Shown: one piece after another, positions 1-6,619 of the stretch
Layout of the letters: every line of letters begins with the position of its first letter
Numbering within the stretch: position 1 is the first letter of the stretch
Origin: Paludibacteraceae bacterium
GTDB lineage: Bacteria; Bacteroidota; Bacteroidia; Bacteroidales; Paludibacteraceae
Direction of reading: 5' to 3'
Assembly: GCA_947445425.1 (NCBI GenBank)
Contig: CANFFA010000081.1
Coordinates: 1-8,413 of the forward strand
Length of the DNA: 8,413 bases
Notes under the pieces: generated by a model
What the model was told of the DNA's origin: nothing
The model's input: the letters and a program-made list of their open reading frames with translations, nothing else
Database searches by the model: none
Translations under genes and position numbers: made by a program

Positions 1-14
1 AACCCAACAACCCA

Positions 15-1202
15 GTGAAAAGATTCTTAGAAAAATTAGTAGAAGGGGCATTGCTCATCAGTGGTAGCATCACCAGCATCACCATTTTATTGATTGTACT
101 ATTCTTATTTAAAGAGGCTTCCGGATTATTCAATAGTCCAGTTATTGAAGATGGCTATGTTTTGGCCATGAACAAAAGCAATCCGGTAAAAAAGTTAAAT
201 TCCTACCAAATCAAACAAATATTTGATAGTAATATCAGTAATTGGAATGAAGTCGGCGGCAAAAACGAAGCAATTGAATTGGTACGTTTGAGCGATCTAA
301 CCAACTATTACACAGAAGCAGAACTTGGTGCTAATTTTGAAAACATTCCTGCCAAAGCAAGTGAATTGACAGCCAAACACCCTGGAATTATTCTTTTCCT
401 CCCGACACAATACATTTCCAAAAACTTCAAGGGCACACTCTTAAGCCACGAAACCGTACGACCTGGTGATTTCTTTGGTGGAAAAGAGTGGTATCCAACT
501 GCAAGTCCATCACCACAATATGGACTACTTCCTCTTATATTAGGTACGCTATGGGTAAGTCTAGGTGCCATCTTACTTTCTCTTCCTTTTGGAATTGCGG
601 TGGCAGTCTATTTAGCTGAAATTGCAGATATGCGTGTACGTAATTTCCTGAAACCTTTAATAGAGCTTTTGGCTGGTATTCCATCGGTAGTATATGGATT
701 CTTTGGCTTAGTAGTTATTGTTCCATTTTTACAACAAGCCTTTCATTTGCCAGTAGGGGAAACCGCATTGGCAGGAAGTATTGTTTTGGGAATCATGGCC
801 TTACCTACTATTATTACTGTAGCCGAAGATTCACTTAGAACGGTCCCTCGGGCTACTAAAGAAGCAAGTTTGGCATTGGGTGCAACCCATTGGCAAACCA
901 TTTATCGGGTGATTATTCCTTATGCTAAATCGGGAATAACATCAGCTGCTGTATTAGGAATTGGTCGTGCCATAGGAGAAACGATGGCGGTATTAATGGT
1001 CACTGGTAATGCTGCAGTAATCCCTAGAACATTATTAGAACCAGTACGTACTATTCCTGCAACCATTGCAGCAGAATTAGGAGAAGCTTCCGTAGGCAGT
1101 GGTCATTACCAAGCACTATTCGCATTGGGCTGTATACTTTTTCTAATAACTTTGGTTATTAGTATTAGTATAGAATTTATATCTGCGAAAAAACATCAAT
1201 AA
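15..1202 (+). CDS. pstC: Phosphate ABC transporter permease PstC (long Bacteroidota form)
   Basis: One of the two inner-membrane permease subunits of the PstSCAB high-affinity phosphate importer. Residues 13-32 form a first membrane helix, followed by a long periplasmic segment (about 33-165) and then the permease core. The core contains GTLWVSL (177-183), LAGIPSVVYGFFGL (219-232) and the cytoplasmic EAA loop (EASLALGAT, 283-291), which docks on PstB. Further helices lie at about 173-198, 212-238, 250-270, 308-330 and 366-388. At 395 aa it is longer than the roughly 320 aa enterobacterial PstC, because the periplasmic segment carries a PstS-like insert (separate entry). The start used is GTG at 15. 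The reading frame stays open to the left edge, so a start outside the window is possible, but the sequence following GTG has the expected PstC N-terminal character and the 14 bases before it look like spacer repeat. It is first in a pstC-pstA-pstB-phoU run. Confidence 0.95.
   Translation: MKRFLEKLVEGALLISGSITSITILLIVLFLFKEASGLFNSPVIEDGYVLAMNKSNPVKKLNSYQIKQIFDSNISNWNEVGGKNEAIELVRLSDLTNYYTEAELGANFENIPAKASELTAKHPGIILFLPTQYISKNFKGTLLSHETVRPGDFFGGKEWYPTASPSPQYGLLPLILGTLWVSLGAILLSLPFGIAVAVYLAEIADMRVRNFLKPLIELLAGIPSVVYGFFGLVVIVPFLQQAFHLPVGETALAGSIVLGIMALPTIITVAEDSLRTVPRATKEASLALGATHWQTIYRVIIPYAKSGITSAAVLGIGRAIGETMAVLMVTGNAAVIPRTLLEPVRTIPATIAAELGEASVGSGHYQALFALGCILFLITLVISISIEFISAKKHQ
147..449 (+). 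other. pstC: PstS-like segment inside the PstC periplasmic loop
   Basis: PstC residues about 45-145 resemble the middle of the phosphate-binding protein PstS. GYVLAMNKSNPVKKL is followed by the QIKQIFDSNISNWNEVGG stretch (65-82), which matches the PstS pattern 'L..eQL..IF.GkI.NW.evGG'. Next come IELVRLSDLT (87-96), where PstS has 'i.vi.R..gSGT', and HPGIILFLP (122-130), where PstS has 'pGaIGYv'. The SGT phosphate-binding signature is not intact, since SDLT stands in its place, and the segment is far shorter than a full PstS, so it probably does not bind phosphate in the canonical way. The resemblance was judged by eye from family motifs, not by alignment. Confidence 0.6.
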
Positions 1203-1242
1203 GTGATTAGTGATCACTAAACATTAAACACTAAACACAAAA
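1203..1242 (+). repeat. Tandem heptamers with a 14-bp palindrome, pstC-pstA spacer
   Basis: The whole pstC-pstA spacer is repetitive. Four heptamers follow one another: CACTAAA (1215-1221), CATTAAA (1222-1228), CACTAAA (1229-1235) and CACAAAA (1236-1242), ending 3 bp before the pstA ATG. The bases just before them (GTGATTAGTGA, 1203-1213) are the same motif in the opposite orientation. The junction forms a perfect palindrome, TTAGTGATCACTAA (1207-1220). No Shine-Dalgarno site is present. Related arrays occur in the next two spacers. Confidence 0.85.
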
Positions 1243-1245
1243 TTT

Positions 1246-2121
1246 ATGACACCAAACAATATAGATAGAAAAAAACGTTGGTCACAAGCACTTGCCTTTG
1301 GGATTTTCAGAATGATGAGTTTCTCAGTAGTAGCCATACTTATCTTCATTTTGGGGTTTATCGTCTCTAAAGGAATAGGGGTCATCAGCTGGGACTTTTT
1401 ATCAAAAGCACCAGAAGAAGGTATGACCAAAGGAGGTATTTTTCCTGCAATTGTAGGTACGCTTTATTTGGTATTAGGCTCTAGTCTTTTCAGCTTTCCA
1501 ATCGGAATCATGTCTGGTATTTATATGAATGAATATGCCAAAGGGAGCAAAGTAGCTACCTTTATACGCATCATGACCAATAACTTAAGCGGCGTTCCTT
1601 CAGTTGTGTTTGGACTATTTGGTATGGCACTATTTGTTAATGCTTTAAAATTTGGTGATTCTATATTGGCGGGCTCATTAACATTAGGATTACTTTCATT
1701 ACCTTTGGTGATTCGTACTACTGAAGAGTCACTGAAAGCAATTGATTTTTCATATAGAGAAAGTAGTTTAGCGCTAGGGGCAACCAAATTACAAACAATC
1801 AAAAATGTTGTAATGCCAATGGCATTTCCAAATATCATTACAGGTCTAATTTTGTCTATAGGACGTGTTTCTGGAGAAACAGCACCTATTCTTTTCACTG
1901 TAGCGGCTTATTTCTTACCAAAATTGCCCAACAGCATATTTGATCAGGTAATGGCTTTACCTTACCATCTATACGTAATTTGTACCAGTGGAACAGATAT
2001 TGAAGCTTCAAGAGGCGTAGCGTATGGTACTGCTTTGGTCTTAATATCTATCGTACTTATTGTAAATGTATTGGCAAATATATTGAGAACCTATTTTTCG
2101 AAGAAAGTAAAAACTAATTAG
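1246..2121 (+). CDS. pstA: Phosphate ABC transporter permease PstA
   Basis: Second membrane permease of the Pst phosphate importer, forming the translocation channel with PstC. At 291 aa it has the normal family length. The N-terminal helix lies at about 24-42. The permease core begins at GGIFPAIVGTLYLVLGSSLFS (63-83) and continues with GVPSVVFGLFG (116-126). The EAA loop RESSLALGATKLQTI (171-185) is the contact site for the PstB ATPase, and SIGRVSGETAPILFT (204-218) is the conserved PstA segment before the last helices. ATG at 1246 is the first in-frame start and gives the expected N-terminus. The spacer to pstC is 43 bp and to pstB 49 bp, both built of heptamer repeats. Nothing in the coding sequence looks damaged. 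Confidence 0.96.
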   Translation: MTPNNIDRKKRWSQALAFGIFRMMSFSVVAILIFILGFIVSKGIGVISWDFLSKAPEEGMTKGGIFPAIVGTLYLVLGSSLFSFPIGIMSGIYMNEYAKGSKVATFIRIMTNNLSGVPSVVFGLFGMALFVNALKFGDSILAGSLTLGLLSLPLVIRTTEESLKAIDFSYRESSLALGATKLQTIKNVVMPMAFPNIITGLILSIGRVSGETAPILFTVAAYFLPKLPNSIFDQVMALPYHLYVICTSGTDIEASRGVAYGTALVLISIVLIVNVLANILRTYFSKKVKTN

Positions 2122-2131
2122 ACGAGTGAAT

Positions 2132-2166
2132 ACTAATCACTAATCATTAATCTCTAATCACTCCTA
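2132..2166 (+). repeat. Tandem heptamers, pstA-pstB spacer
   Basis: Five consecutive 7-bp units: ACTAATC (2132-2138), ACTAATC (2139-2145), ATTAATC (2146-2152), TCTAATC (2153-2159) and a degenerate ACTCCTA (2160-2166). They end 4 bp before the pstB ATG. TAA occurs at 2134, 2141, 2148 and 2155, which places a stop in all three forward frames. The array sits between short inverted flanks, GAGTGA (2124-2129) and TCACTC (2158-2163). It is related in sequence to the arrays before pstA and phoU. Confidence 0.85.
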
Positions 2167-2170
2167 CAAG

Positions 2171-2923
2171 ATGCTAACTATTGATGCCAAAAATGTTGAT
2201 TTTTATTATAGCGAATTTCATGCGCTCAAAAATATCAGCCTAGAAGTAGAACAAAACAAAGTGGTGGCTTTTATTGGCCCATCGGGTTGTGGAAAATCTA
2301 CTTTCCTTCGATTGATGAATAGAATGAATGATCTAATTGATGGCACCCGTATGACGGGTAGTCTATTGGTGGAAGGTGAAGATATTTACGCTCCGAATGT
2401 GCGTGTAGATGAACTTAGAAAAAAGGTAGGTATGGTATTTCAAAAACCCAATCCATTTCCCAAATCGATTTTCGAAAATATTGCCTATGGACTTCGTGTA
2501 AATGGCATTAAAGATAATAGCTTTATTGAACAAAGGGTTGTAGAATCTCTAAAATCGGCTGCTTTGTGGGATGAAGTAAAAGACAAACTTAAAAAATCAG
2601 CTTTTGCACTTTCAGGCGGTCAACAACAAAGACTTTGTATTGCTCGTGCTTTGGCCATTTCACCGAAAGTTGTATTGATGGATGAACCAGCATCTGCATT
2701 AGATCCTATTTCAACCGCCAAAATTGAGGAGTTAATCTACGAACTAAAAAAAGATTACACCATCATCATCGTTACCCACAATATGCAACAAGCCTCTCGT
2801 GTAAGTGATAAAACTGCTTATTTTTATTTAGGAGAATTGGTTGAATTTGACGATACAACGCGTATCTTTACAAACCCACAAAAGCTATCAACTCAAAACT
2901 ATATTACTGGAAGATTTGGTTGA
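2171..2923 (+). CDS. pstB: Phosphate ABC transporter ATP-binding protein PstB
   Basis: Cytoplasmic ATPase that powers phosphate import through PstC/PstA. All ABC motifs are present in order: Walker [10 protein letters not shown] (36-44); the Q-loop region with the PstB hallmark [19 protein letters not shown] (89-107); the signature LSGGQQQR (147-154); Walker B VVLMDE (167-172) with catalytic Glu172; the D-loop SALD (175-178); and the switch histidine in THN (His203). The C-terminus ends in the family-typical ITGRFG. At 250 aa the length is normal. ATG at 2171 gives the standard PstB N-terminus ([19 protein letters not shown]), in which Tyr/Phe residues precede the Walker A strand. Confidence 0.97.
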   Translation: MLTIDAKNVDFYYSEFHALKNISLEVEQNKVVAFIGPSGCGKSTFLRLMNRMNDLIDGTRMTGSLLVEGEDIYAPNVRVDELRKKVGMVFQKPNPFPKSIFENIAYGLRVNGIKDNSFIEQRVVESLKSAALWDEVKDKLKKSAFALSGGQQQRLCIARALAISPKVVLMDEPASALDPISTAKIEELIYELKKDYTIIIVTHNMQQASRVSDKTAYFYLGELVEFDDTTRIFTNPQKLSTQNYITGRFG

Positions 2924-2959
2924 TGGATTCGTTTCCAAATAAAGGTATAAGTAATTATA

Positions 2960-2991
2960 ATTCATCACTAACCATTTATCATTCATCACTA
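2960..2991 (+). repeat. Tandem heptamers, pstB-phoU spacer
   Basis: 7-bp units directly before the phoU ATG: ATTCATC (2960-2966), ACTAACC (2967-2973), ATTTATC (2974-2980), ATTCATC (2981-2987) and a partial ACTA (2988-2991). The 11-bp word ATTCATCACTA occurs twice (2960-2970 and 2981-2991), spaced exactly three units (21 bp) apart. It is more degenerate than the arrays before pstA and pstB but has the same period and composition (A/T/C on the coding strand). The first 36 bp of this spacer (2924-2959) show no clear repeat. Confidence 0.75.
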
Positions 2992-2992
2992 T

Positions 2993-3658
2993 ATGAGACA
3001 CTTAGAACAAGAATTAAAAGCACTTCGTCAAGACATTATTGACATGTGGAAATTGGTTATTTCGCAAGTATCCACTGCGGGAGACGCAATTTTGACTTTT
3101 GATAAAGATTTGGCAGTACAAGTTTCCATGCGCGAAAAAAAAGTAGACGCATACGAATTGAAAATTGACAATGATTGCGAAAATATAATTGCATTGAATC
3201 AACCTGTTGCGGTAGATTTACGTTTTGTTTTGGCAGTATTGAAAATCAATTCTAACTTGGAAAGAATAGCTGATTTTGCCTATGGAATTTCAAGATTGGT
3301 GATCAACCACCCAACTCTAATTTTAGATGCTGAACTTGCCGTTAATGCCAATTTATCTCAAATGATAGAAATGGTAAAAACAATGCTTTCGCAAGGTCTA
3401 GAAGCTTTGGAAAATGAGAATTCTTCCATTGCAACTTCGATTTTTAACGAAGATGGACAAGTAGATAACTATAACAATGAAGCTGCCAAGATTATTGCCG
3501 AATACATTCAAACATACCCAGATCGTGCTTATGCCTGTTTGCAATTCATAAGCGTTTTCCGCAAATTGGAACGTATAGGAGATCACTGCAGCAATATGGC
3601 CGAAGAAATTTTCTTTTATCTTGATGCCAAAGTTTTGAAACATTCCCCAAAACAATAA
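2993..3658 (+). CDS. phoU: Phosphate signalling regulator PhoU
   Basis: Cytoplasmic helical protein that links the Pst transporter to the PhoR-type kinase and represses the Pho response when phosphate is plentiful. The protein is made of two similar three-helix halves. Each carries the metal-binding ExxxD-type motif of PhoU: NLERIADFAYGIS (88-100; Glu90, Asp94) and KLERIGDHCSNMAEEI (191-206; Glu193, Asp197, Asn201, Glu204). At 221 aa it is close to the usual 215-240. It is the last gene before the terminator at 3687-3727, so it probably shares a transcript with pstCAB. The start ATG follows the heptamer array directly. Confidence 0.95.
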   Translation: MRHLEQELKALRQDIIDMWKLVISQVSTAGDAILTFDKDLAVQVSMREKKVDAYELKIDNDCENIIALNQPVAVDLRFVLAVLKINSNLERIADFAYGISRLVINHPTLILDAELAVNANLSQMIEMVKTMLSQGLEALENENSSIATSIFNEDGQVDNYNNEAAKIIAEYIQTYPDRAYACLQFISVFRKLERIGDHCSNMAEEIFFYLDAKVLKHSPKQ

Positions 3659-3686
3659 TACAATTTTGAAAATCACAATCCTAATA

Positions 3687-3727
3687 AACGAGACAAATTT
3701 TTATTTAATTTGTCTCGTTCCTTTTTT
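3687..3727 (+). terminator. Intrinsic terminator after phoU
   Basis: A perfect 13-bp stem (AACGAGACAAATT at 3687-3699 pairing with 3707-3719) has a 7-base loop and is followed, after CC, by six T (3722-3727). It lies 28 bp after the phoU stop and separates the pst operon from the two-component genes. Confidence 0.93.
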
Positions 3728-3793
3728 ATTTTAAATTGCTACAGTATTTTCGTTTTGCTTATTATACATTAGAATAATTAATTATAAATTACC

Positions 3794-4480
3794 ATGGCTC
3801 CATACCGTATTTTAGTTGTTGACGATGAAGAAGATTTATGTGAAATCCTTCAATTTAACCTCGAAACTGAGGGCTATTTAGTAGATGTTGCCTATTCGGC
3901 AGAAGAAGCATTAAAGAAAAATATTGCAGATTACAATTTATTGATGTTTGATGTGATGATGGGTGAAATGTCAGGTTTTAAAATGGCACGCTTTATACAA
4001 GAGAATCCCAAAACGGCCAAAATTCCGATTATGTTTCTTACGGCCAAAGACTCTGAAACGGATCGACTTACTGGCTTTAATATTGGTGCAGATGATTATA
4101 TTTCTAAACCATTTTCAATTCGTGAAGTTTTGGCAAGGGTCAAAGTTGTGATACGCAGGGGTGATGTTAAAGGTGTGGAAGCCCCTGTTCAACTCCTAAG
4201 CTATGAGAATCTGGTCATGCAGCTAAACAATAAAAAAGTACTCTTAAATGGAGCTGAAATTGCATTTACCAAAAAGGAATTTGAAATTCTACGCTTGTTT
4301 CTTGAAAATAAAAACCGCGTCTTTACACGTGAGGAGATGCTCAATCGTGTGTGGACGGATGAAGTTTGCGTACTTGATCGTACCATTGATGTTAACATTA
4401 CTCGCCTACGTAAAAAAGTAGGTCCTTATGGTAAAAACATTGTAACCCGATTGGGGTATGGATATTGCTTTGAAGAATAA
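3794..4480 (+). CDS. phoB: OmpR/PhoB-family response regulator (probable PhoB)
   Basis: Two-domain DNA-binding response regulator. The receiver domain (about 4-120) has the acidic pair Asp10/Asp11, the phospho-acceptor Asp53 in LLMFDVMMGEMSG, Thr83 in FLTAK and Lys105 in SKPF. The C-terminal winged helix (about 135-227) shows the OmpR-class pattern FTKKEFEILRLFLENKNRVF, then RTIDVNITRLRKKVG (recognition helix) and TRLGYGYCF (wing). At 228 aa the length is typical. The position between pst-phoU and a PhoR-like kinase argues that it is the phosphate-starvation regulator, although the sequence alone cannot exclude another OmpR-type role. ATG at 3794 is preceded by an AT-rich leader with no Shine-Dalgarno site. 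The stop is followed by a 118-bp spacer before the kinase gene. Confidence 0.88.
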   Translation: MAPYRILVVDDEEDLCEILQFNLETEGYLVDVAYSAEEALKKNIADYNLLMFDVMMGEMSGFKMARFIQENPKTAKIPIMFLTAKDSETDRLTGFNIGADDYISKPFSIREVLARVKVVIRRGDVKGVEAPVQLLSYENLVMQLNNKKVLLNGAEIAFTKKEFEILRLFLENKNRVFTREEMLNRVWTDEVCVLDRTIDVNITRLRKKVGPYGKNIVTRLGYGYCFEE

Positions 4481-4528
4481 TAGCTTACAAGTGGCAGATA
4501 TGTCTCAAGCGATTTATTCTTTAAGAGC

Positions 4529-4560
4529 TTGCAATTTCAACCTTAAGCTTACTATAATTG
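4529..4560 (+). promoter_or_regulatory. Possible Bacteroidota promoter before the histidine kinase
   Basis: TTG (4529-4531), 21 bases, then TATAATTG (4553-4560). The latter differs from the Bacteroidota -7 element TAnnTTTG at one position. It lies about 38 bp upstream of the kinase ATG, so the octamer repeats would form most of the 5' leader. The match is weak and was found by eye. Confidence 0.3.
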
Positions 4561-4596
4561 GCATATTGGCACATTTCAATATTAGCACATTTTAAC
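4557..4596 (+). repeat. Tandem 8-bp units before the histidine kinase start
   Basis: Five units of 8 bp run to within 2 bp of the kinase ATG: ATTGGCAT (4557-4564), ATTGGCAC (4565-4572), ATTTCAAT (4573-4580), ATTAGCAC (4581-4588) and ATTTTAAC (4589-4596). Equivalently, 4565-4580 and 4581-4596 are a 16-bp duplication with 13 matching positions. Sequence and period differ from the heptamers of the pst spacers, but the placement directly before a start codon is the same. Confidence 0.75.
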
Positions 4597-4598
4597 TC

Positions 4599-6326
4599 AT
4601 GAAATTAAACACGAAGATATTCTTATATTTTTTCAGCATCTTTTTTTTATTACTATCGGTTATTTCGATTTTTCAATACAAACGTGAAAAATCATTTCGT
4701 ACTGAGGAATTAGATCAGAAATTACGCACCTACAACAATATTGTTCATAAATTCATAAATACGAAAGAACGGAATTGGGAAGAGTTAGAGCAAATCGTTG
4801 CTCTTTTTCCAGATACTGCATTACGAGTAACGGTAATCGATACAGCTGGGGCAGTTATTTATGACTCATTTGTTCCGAAAAGCAAAAAGCTTGAAAATCA
4901 TATCAATAGGCCTGAAGTACAACAAGCATTGAAAAAAGGTACCGGAAAGGCTATTCGTCACTCTATTTCCACAGATAGAGAGTATTATTATCTAGCAAAT
5001 TATTTTAAAACTGGCTATGTGCGTAGTGCCTTACCCTATAATGTAAGTTTAAGGGTACTGTTAAAAGCAAATACACATTTTTTATATTTTATATTTTCAG
5101 TATTAGTCCTGGCATTTTTAGCCATGTATTTTATATCACGAAACTTTACTAGATCCATTGATCGATTAAGGGTTTTTGCTCAAAAGGCTGAAAATGAAGA
5201 ACTTCTTGATACTGATATACATTTTCCTAAAGACGAATTAGGTGAAATTAGTAACAATGTAGTGCAACTCTATAAATTGCTCCTCAAAACAAAAGATGAG
5301 GTTTATAAGGAAAGAGAAAAACTATTTAAACACTTACAAATTTCACAAGAAGGTCTGGGAATTTTCTCTTCAGACAAAAAGGAAATTCTTGCAAATACCC
5401 ATTTTATTCAATACACGAATATTCTCTCCGAACAACACGAGGAACATTCGGATCAAATTTTCAGTCTGCCGGAATTTTCGGAGATTAATGATTTTATTGA
5501 TCAAAGTCTATTGAACAATGAGATGAATAGAAAACGGATTGTTATCAATAAAGATGGTCGGGTTTTTTCAGTACAATGTATCGTTTTTCAAGATGATACT
5601 TTTGAAATATCCATCAATGATACTTCCACCCAAGAGCATGAAAATCAATTAAAAAGACAATTGACAGAGAATATATCTCATGAATTGAAAACGCCAGTGA
5701 GCAGCATTTTGGGATATATGGAAAGCATATTGGAAAATCCCAATTTAGACCCACAAAGACAACTTTTTTTCATCGAACGCTCCTTCCAGCAAGCTCAACG
5801 TTTGAGTGCTCTATTGCAAGACATTACCACTTTAAACAACATGGACGAAGCCAATCGTCTATTCGAAAAAGATCCTTGCAGTTTAGCCAATGTTATTCAA
5901 GATGTGTTAAATGATCTCCAATTGGAGATAGAACAAAAAAACTGCACGGTATTGAAAAATAACCTTTCTGACCTTGAAGTGATGGGAAATCGTTCTTTAC
6001 TTTATTCTATTTTCAGGAACTTAACGGACAATGCCTTGGCGTATGCTGGTGAAAATCTAATTCTGGACATAAATTGTTACCGTGAAGATGCCTATTTCTA
6101 TTATTTCTCTTTTAGCGATAATGGAATTGGCGTTGGAGAGAAGCATTTGAATCGTCTTTTTGATCGTTTTTATCGTGTTGATAAAGGTAGAAGTCGCAAA
6201 ATGGGTGGTACTGGATTGGGTTTAGCCATCGTAAAAAATGCCGTATTATTTCACAGAGGTAGTATTTTGGCCAAAAATATTCCCAATGGTGGACTAAGTT
6301 TTATTTTTTCTATACGAAAATACTAG
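4599..6326 (+). CDS. phoR: Membrane sensor histidine kinase (probable PhoR)
   Basis: Sensor kinase paired with the regulator just upstream. Domain order: helix 1 (about 7-25); an extracytoplasmic region (about 26-155) with a PAS/Cache-like fold suggested by LRVTVIDTAGAVIYDS (75-90), ENHINRPEVQQAL (99-111) and a Tyr-rich strand (129-135); helix 2 (about 160-180); HAMP linker (about 181-235); and a PAS-like cytoplasmic segment (about 240-345). The HisKA H-box is NISHELKTPVSSILGYMES (358-376), with phospho-acceptor His361. The ATPase domain has N-box NLTDNALAYA (474-483), G1 DNGIGVG (507-513), F-box FDRFYRVDK (521-529) and G2 GGTGLGLAIVK (536-546). All catalytic motifs are intact. The architecture and the pst/phoU neighbourhood point to PhoR. 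The extracytoplasmic domain is larger than in E. coli PhoR and resembles that of Gram-positive and Bacteroidota PhoR, so a different or additional signal is possible. No clear terminator follows the stop. Confidence 0.88.
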   Translation: MKLNTKIFLYFFSIFFLLLSVISIFQYKREKSFRTEELDQKLRTYNNIVHKFINTKERNWEELEQIVALFPDTALRVTVIDTAGAVIYDSFVPKSKKLENHINRPEVQQALKKGTGKAIRHSISTDREYYYLANYFKTGYVRSALPYNVSLRVLLKANTHFLYFIFSVLVLAFLAMYFISRNFTRSIDRLRVFAQKAENEELLDTDIHFPKDELGEISNNVVQLYKLLLKTKDEVYKEREKLFKHLQISQEGLGIFSSDKKEILANTHFIQYTNILSEQHEEHSDQIFSLPEFSEINDFIDQSLLNNEMNRKRIVINKDGRVFSVQCIVFQDDTFEISINDTSTQEHENQLKRQLTENISHELKTPVSSILGYMESILENPNLDPQRQLFFIERSFQQAQRLSALLQDITTLNNMDEANRLFEKDPCSLANVIQDVLNDLQLEIEQKNCTVLKNNLSDLEVMGNRSLLYSIFRNLTDNALAYAGENLILDINCYREDAYFYYFSFSDNGIGVGEKHLNRLFDRFYRVDKGRSRKMGGTGLGLAIVKNAVLFHRGSILAKNIPNGGLSFIFSIRKY

Positions 6327-6396
6327 CTTATTCATCTATAGTTCAAAACATTAACGACAACCCGAAATAATAAATAAAAATAAAGGAGGAAACAGC

Positions 6397-6426
6397 TTGT
6401 CAAATTGAAAAAAAGCTGTACTTTTG
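6397..6426 (+). promoter_or_regulatory. Bacteroidota-type promoter of the tRNA-fMet gene
   Basis: TTG (6397-6399), 19 bases, then TACTTTTG (6419-6426), a full match to the Bacteroidota -7 element TAnnTTTG with the usual spacing to the -33 TTG. A start site about 6 bases downstream would give a leader of only several bases before the tRNA 5' end at 6440. This is the best promoter match in the window. Confidence 0.8.
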
Positions 6427-6439
6427 TACTACAAAATAT

Positions 6440-6511
<72 letters not shown>

Positions 6512-6517
6512 CTAAGG

Positions 6518-6553
6518 AAAGAATTCATAATTAATTTTATGGATTCTTTTTTT
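6518..6553 (+). terminator. Intrinsic terminator after tRNA-fMet
   Basis: A 13-bp stem (6518-6530 with 6537-6549, one G-U pair at 6525/6542) has a 6-base loop TTAATT and runs into seven T (6547-6553). It begins 7 bp after the tRNA. The stem is AT-rich, so it may be only moderately efficient, and a second hairpin follows. Confidence 0.75.
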
Positions 6554-6567
6554 GTTATAGAAATAAG

Positions 6568-6602
6568 AAAAGGCTCCATGATTTGTTCATGGAGCCTTTT
6601 TT
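6568..6602. terminator. Strong terminator between convergent tRNA and radical SAM genes
   Basis: GGCTCCATGA (6572-6581) pairs perfectly with TCATGGAGCC (6587-6596) around the loop TTTGT, flanked by AAAA (6568-6571) and TTTTTT (6597-6602). It can therefore act in both directions: on the + strand it backs up the tRNA terminator, and on the - strand it lies just past the radical SAM stop at 6620. The T-run is longer for + strand transcription. Confidence 0.9.
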
Positions 6603-6619
6603 AATAAGGATAGCAATTC

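Noticed and set aside
308..571. Minus-strand reading frame inside pstC
   Set aside because: It is antisense to well-conserved PstC sequence, has no recognisable motif, and is best explained as a shadow of the real gene.
1203..1245. Pho box (regulator binding site) in the pst spacers
   Set aside because: The heptamers have a period of 7, not the 11-bp direct repeat of known Pho boxes, and they lie inside the operon directly before starts. The true pst promoter is outside the window.
1521..1898. 125-codon minus-strand frame inside pstA
   Set aside because: It overlaps the conserved permease core on the opposite strand and has no domain features; shadow frame.
2132..2166. CRISPR-like array
   Set aside because: The units are 7 bp with no spacers between them, and the array fits entirely within a 49-bp gap between genes.
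3728..3793. Promoter for the response regulator gene
   Set aside because: The spacer is AT-rich and a promoter is expected, but no TTG/TAnnTTTG pair has acceptable spacing. TATTTTCG at 3745 and TCGTTTTG at 3750 each lack a partner, so no site was called.
6382..6389. Strong Shine-Dalgarno-like AAAGGAGG
   Set aside because: No start codon leads to a meaningful reading frame: the nearby TTG at 6397 reaches a stop after three codons. The site lies just upstream of the tRNA promoter and seems to be chance.
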